Origin: Acidobacteriota bacterium
GTDB taxonomy: Bacteria; Acidobacteriota; UBA890; WLXD01
Direction: 5' to 3'
Length of the DNA stretch: 8,372 nt
NCBI GenBank assembly: GCA_022571615.1
Contig: JACZXM010000105.1
Span: 1-8,372 of the forward strand
Shown here: in pieces, positions 5,938 to 8,372 of the stretch
Layout: each line of letters begins with the position of its first letter
Numbering within the stretch: position 1 is the first letter of the stretch
Position numbers and translations under genes: made by a program
The notes under the pieces: generated by a model
Database searches by the model: none
What the model was told of the DNA's origin: nothing
Seen by the model: the letters and a program-made list of their open reading frames with translations, nothing else

Positions 5938-6999
5938 TTACCCCGTCAGCGCCAACGGTGACGCGAACCGGCTCCAGGCACGTTGGAACACGCACGCCGT
6001 GTGCTCCAGATCTTCCTCGGTTGTCGGAGCATCCAGGATGAAGGTCCGGGTGCCGCGTTCCAGCAGTGAGACGATCTCGCACGCCACACCGCGGTAGTCA
6101 CCTACCAGATAGGCGCACTGGGCACGGCGATTCTGAAACGGCTCGAGCCATAGGGACGCTGCCTCCGCTCCGGCCTCGGTCCCTGCACTCGCCAGCGCCT
6201 TGTGCCAGCTGGAGTCGCTCCAGCACATCTCGAGCCCGTGCCGGAGCCGGCCTTCGGGGTCGGTTCCGAACCGTTCGAGCGCCACCGACCAGGCAAAGCG
6301 CTCTTCGGCTCGAGCCACGATTCCCAGACGCACGCAGTCGCTCGGCTCGCTGTCGGGCAGCGGGTGACCGACGGTTCGAGCCTGTAGTGAGGCGGCGGCG
6401 GTTCGGCCGGCCTCGGAGCTGCCGGCGACGAACAGCCGCGGCCTCGAGCTCTCCACCAGCGCGCCCAGTGTGGCGGGCATGTGGAGCTGGTAGAAATCGC
6501 CTTCGTGCACCAGCGGCGACTGCCGGGTGAGCAACTGCTGGATGATGTCTCCGTACTCCGCTAGGCGGCGGTAGCGAAGATCGTGCGGTGTCGCGTCATC
6601 AAGCGCCAACAGGTCTTCCTTGCTGCTGCCGGCCACTAGGGTGAGATCCGGAGCTCGGCCGAACAGCCGTGCCATCGACGCGACCTTCTTGGCCACCGTG
6701 TAGGGGTGCATGTATAGCGGCTGCACGGTAACCATCGGGCGCAGCCGCTCGGTCGATTGCAGGATCACCTGCGCCACGATCCACGGATCCACCAACCGGT
6801 GATCGGAGTGCACGAGCAATCCGGAATGTCCGGCTTGCTCGCACCAGCGGGCGGTCTCGCGGACCTGGTCCAGATATCGATCGAGAGCGATCCGGGCCGA
6901 TTCGGGGCAGGTGGAGATGAGCTCGAGATCGGTGGGCTGCGACATTCGGGCGTACGGCTCCCGCTGAGTGCACCAATCCAGCACTACGGTGATGTTCAT
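5938..6999 (-). CDS. LLM-class flavin-dependent monooxygenase (luciferase-like)
   Basis: This 353-residue TIM-barrel protein is in the bacterial luciferase/alkanesulfonate monooxygenase superfamily. The first strand is MNITVVLDW, followed by CEQAGHSGLLVHSD (53-66), then LRPMVTVQPLYMHPYTVAKKVAS (86-108) with the flavin-phosphate region, and RAPDLTLVAG (115-124). DLRYRRLAEYGDIIQQLL (140-157) and HEGDFYQL (165-172) are the usual mid-barrel elements. AYLVGDYRGVACEIVSLLERGTRTFILDAP (296-325) is the typical C-terminal strand-helix pair. Such enzymes use reduced FMN and O2 to oxidise small organics (sulfonates, ketones or natural-product precursors); the substrate cannot be read from the sequence. 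The downstream flavin reductase is the expected source of reduced flavin. ATG 6999 starts directly at the first barrel strand. A TTG at 7035 would add a 12-residue basic tail. No Shine-Dalgarno sequence is seen before either start. Confidence 0.85.
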   Translation of the reverse strand: MNITVVLDWCTQREPYARMSQPTDLELISTCPESARIALDRYLDQVRETARWCEQAGHSGLLVHSDHRLVDPWIVAQVILQSTERLRPMVTVQPLYMHPYTVAKKVASMARLFGRAPDLTLVAGSSKEDLLALDDATPHDLRYRRLAEYGDIIQQLLTRQSPLVHEGDFYQLHMPATLGALVESSRPRLFVAGSSEAGRTAAASLQARTVGHPLPDSEPSDCVRLGIVARAEERFAWSVALERFGTDPEGRLRHGLEMCWSDSSWHKALASAGTEAGAEAASLWLEPFQNRRAQCAYLVGDYRGVACEIVSLLERGTRTFILDAPTTEEDLEHTACVFQRAWSRFASPLALTG

Positions 7000-7159
7000 G
7001 GCGACGGATGCAAAGACGCGTCGCCGATGCTTCAAACCGCAGCGTAGGCTGGCGCCACACCCGCGGACAATCCCTAACCCGAGGCCGAATCACGGCGGTG
7101 GTCGGAGGGGGACAGGAGGGCTCGAGAATGGCGCAAGCCCCGACGCGGTTGCGAGGGAG

Positions 7160-7855
7160 TCAGTCAAACAGGGCGCGTGGCGAGCGCTCGGCAACGAGCG
7201 GCTCGATGCAGGCTGAATCGTCGTTGGCGGCGTTGTTCACATGCACTGTCACGGGCCTGGCCACCAGGTTCCCGACAGGTGTGGGCCGAAGGAGCGCGCG
7301 CAACGATTCGACACCGGAACCCGGGTCGAGCCACCGATCGAATTCACCCGGTTGCAGGATCACCGGCATCCGGTCGTGGATCGGCGCCACCAGATCGTTG
7401 GGCTCGGTGGTGATCAGGGCACAGGAGTCGATCCACCCCCCTGCCCGGCGATCGCGCCAGCGATCCCAGATGCCGGCGAAAGCAAACGGCCTGTCGTCGG
7501 CTCGGTGAAGGTAGTAGGGCTGCTTTCGAGCCCTGCCGAGCTTCTGCCACTCGTAAAAGCCGTCCGCCGGGATCAGGCAGCGGCGTCGCGCGAACGGTTC
7601 CCGGTAGGCCGGCTTGTCGGCGACGGTCTCGGCTCGCGCGTTGACCATGCGGTTGCCGATCGAAGCCTCCTTGGCCCAATAGGGGATCAGGCCCCAGCGC
7701 AGCTCGGACCAAACCCGTTGCTCGGCGCCCCGAACCACAGCGATGGGCTGGGTTGGCGCGATGTTGTAGCGAGGCCGCAGGCCCGGCAGCGGCGGAATTC
7801 CGAAGACTTCGGCCAGGATCAGAGCCGGGGCCCTGAGCGTGAAGCGTCCGCACAT
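7160..7855 (-). CDS. yedK: SRAP-domain abasic-site protein (YedK/HMCES family)
   Basis: This 231-residue protein is close to the usual length of bacterial SRAP proteins (about 220-230). It begins MCGRFTL, so after Met removal Cys2 becomes the N-terminal nucleophile that forms a thiazolidine crosslink with abasic sites in single-stranded DNA. The other active-site residues are visible: Asn72 in VNARAET (71-77), Glu102 in GFYEWQK (99-105), and His160 in HDRMPVIL (160-167). RYNIAPTQ (29-36) and WGLIPYWAK (54-62) are family hallmarks. The protein shields abasic sites at stalled forks and may reverse the crosslink. ATG 7855 is required to put Cys at position 2, so the start is firm. It shares a divergent region with an exonuclease III gene, another abasic-site enzyme. 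A long plus-strand frame lies opposite and is not coding. Confidence 0.95.
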   Translation of the reverse strand: MCGRFTLRAPALILAEVFGIPPLPGLRPRYNIAPTQPIAVVRGAEQRVWSELRWGLIPYWAKEASIGNRMVNARAETVADKPAYREPFARRRCLIPADGFYEWQKLGRARKQPYYLHRADDRPFAFAGIWDRWRDRRAGGWIDSCALITTEPNDLVAPIHDRMPVILQPGEFDRWLDPGSGVESLRALLRPTPVGNLVARPVTVHVNNAANDDSACIEPLVAERSPRALFD

Positions 7856-7862
7856 GGGGATC

Positions 7863-7892
7863 AGTAAAGCCAGTGTAGTTTAAGGGGTGCAA
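7863..7892 (-). promoter_or_regulatory. Candidate promoter of the SRAP gene, leaderless
   Basis: On the minus strand, a -35-like TTGCAC (7887-7892) and -10-like TTTACT (7863-7868) are 18 bp apart. The -10 ends 7 nt before ATG 7855, so the message would start at or next to the start codon. No Shine-Dalgarno sequence is present. An alternative -10 is TACACT at about 7872-7877, which would give a short untranslated leader. Confidence 0.4.
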
Positions 7893-7893
7893 A

Positions 7894-7980
7894 GGGTATC
7901 AAATTACCGCCAAATACCCCCTTGTTGGTATCAAGTTGGCCTGCCGACAACTACCGCGCCAGGCCAGGCGACTACCGCGG
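7894..7980. repeat. Repeat-rich upstream region with palindromes and direct repeats
   Basis: This stretch lies within the non-coding 7856-8052 gap. GGGTAT (7894-7899) is an inverted partner of ATACCC (7914-7919). GGTATCAA repeats directly at 7895-7902 and 7927-7934, 32 bp apart (three helical turns). ACTACCGCG repeats at 7950-7958 and 7971-7979, 21 bp apart (two helical turns). AGTTG 7934-7938 can pair with CAACT 7948-7952. Helical-phase spacing beside the SRAP promoter suggests an operator, but no regulator is identified. The stretch 7981-8052 holds only a weak ACCCC/GGGGT inverted repeat (8011-8015, 8028-8032). No RNA gene was recognised. Confidence 0.35.
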
Positions 7981-8052
7981 CACCGGAAGCGCCGCCCAGT
8001 CGGAAGAATAACCCCACACCTCCGGCAGGGGTAATCTCACGGCCCGAAGAAC

Positions 8053-8223
8053 ATGGGTGTGTGGAGCAACGACAAGGGTCACAATATGCTCGACAGCGGC
8101 TTCCACTTCTACGACGCATACGAATGCGCTGATGGCAGGTGGATCTCGCTGGGCTCGATCGAGCCGCAGTTCTACACTCTGCTGCGAGAGAAGGTCGAGA
8201 GGATGCGGCGCGATATAGCATGA
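8053..8223 (+). pseudogene. Fragment of a CaiB/BaiF (family III) CoA transferase, alpha-methylacyl-CoA racemase-like
   Basis: This 56-codon frame is too short to be a whole gene. Its middle matches the conserved core of CaiB/BaiF proteins: NMLDSGFHFYDAYECADGRW (12-31) and LGSIEPQFYTLL (34-45). The YDxYxCADG and GxIEPQFY features are characteristic of alpha-methylacyl-CoA racemases and related formyl/succinyl-CoA transferases. Whole members have about 360-400 residues. An in-frame TAA at 8032-8034 lies a few codons before the ATG, and a TGA ends the frame at 8221-8223 after only 11 residues of unmatched tail. Only an internal segment is therefore left, without the N-terminal CoA-binding half and the catalytic Asp region. 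It is read as a decayed remnant. No flanking mobile element is visible that would explain the loss. Confidence 0.7.
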
Positions 8224-8268
8224 TCGATGCGGAGACCCAATGGCGACCCAGCGCACAGACTGACGACC

Positions 8269-8372
8269 ATGGCGAAAACGATTCGCGTCGTGTCCTGGAA
8301 CGTCAACGGGCTGCGCGCCTGTGCCCGTAAGGGATTTCTCGAATGGTTGGCCAAGAGTCGCGCCCAGATCGT
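8269..8372 (+). CDS. xthA: Exodeoxyribonuclease III / AP endonuclease, 5' part (runs off the window)
   Basis: The first 34 codons read MAKTIRVVSWNVNGLRACARKGFLEWLAKS and continue. VVSWNVNGLRA is the first strand of the endonuclease/exonuclease/phosphatase fold of exonuclease III, where Asn12 (WNVNG) is the metal-site Asn. RKGFLEWL matches the next helix of bacterial XthA. The enzyme cuts DNA 5' of abasic sites and degrades 3' ends in base-excision repair. ATG 8269 places the start four residues before the first strand, as usual. An in-frame ATG at 8227 would add an Arg/Pro-rich tail and is less likely. No Shine-Dalgarno sequence precedes 8269. The gene is 45 bp past the CoA-transferase relic and points away from the SRAP gene. 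Confidence 0.88.
   Translation, partial: MAKTIRVVSWNVNGLRACARKGFLEWLAKSRAQI

Noticed and set aside
7000..7159. Intergenic stretch between the LLM and SRAP genes checked for tRNA or small RNA
   Set aside because: No cloverleaf, terminator with T-tract or conserved RNA motif was found by eye. A weak TACGCT (minus strand, 7041-7046) could be a -10 for the LLM gene but has no support.
7128..7508. Plus-strand ATG with AGGAGGG 7 nt upstream
   Set aside because: The site resembles a good ribosome-binding site, but the frame is mostly antisense to the SRAP gene and its protein is low-complexity with no motif.
7241..7867. Plus-strand 208-codon frame
   Set aside because: It is fully antisense to the SRAP gene, which has an intact set of active-site residues.
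1..8372. CRISPR array, insertion sequence or integrase
   Set aside because: No regularly spaced repeats, no terminal inverted repeats flanking a transposase-like frame, and no recombinase motifs were seen.

Overview
This is an 8.4 kb window of high-GC bacterial chromosome. Coding is dense on both strands, with a periplasmic or cell-surface VWA protein, flavin-dependent oxidoreductases and DNA-repair genes. No tRNA, rRNA, CRISPR array, integrase or transposase was seen. The base composition, short intergenic gaps and several -10-like hexamers 6-7 nt upstream of start codons (the leaderless mRNA pattern common in Actinobacteriota, Chloroflexota and Deinococcota) suggest such a lineage. The sequence alone does not settle the phylum.

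Left part (1-2697): an aldo/keto reductase fused to a RidA-like domain (95-1615, +) converges on and slightly overlaps the C-terminal half of an NCS2 nucleobase permease (1566-2159, -). The permease lost its N-terminal half exactly where a CoxG/SRPBCC gene (2158-2637, +) begins. The two start codons overlap inside a GCATGC palindrome. RidA-type, NCS2 and CoxG proteins often accompany purine or molybdenum-hydroxylase catabolism, so this may be the remnant of such a locus, but no hydroxylase subunit is present here. The segment ends in a structured repeat built on CTAGCAG that holds the stop codons of both flanking convergent genes.

Middle part (2694-5290): a zinc-ribbon plus HEAGH membrane metalloprotease-like protein (-) is divergent from a secreted protein with two tandem VWA domains (+). 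The 119 bp between their starts holds a perfect TATAAT box for the metalloprotease.

Right-middle part (5327-6999, both -): a luciferase-like (LLM) flavin-dependent monooxygenase is followed by a flavin reductase domain protein. This is the arrangement expected of a two-component monooxygenase, where the reductase supplies reduced flavin.

Right end (7160-8372): an SRAP/YedK-HMCES abasic-site protein (-) and the 5' end of an exonuclease III gene (+) point away from each other. Between them are about 200 bp of repeat-rich non-coding DNA and a 56-codon relic of a CaiB/BaiF-type CoA transferase. The most notable items are the Arg-less AKR-RidA fusion, the half permease, the CTAGCAG element, the leaderless promoters, the double-VWA protein, and the two abasic-site repair genes flanking a decayed CoA-transferase.
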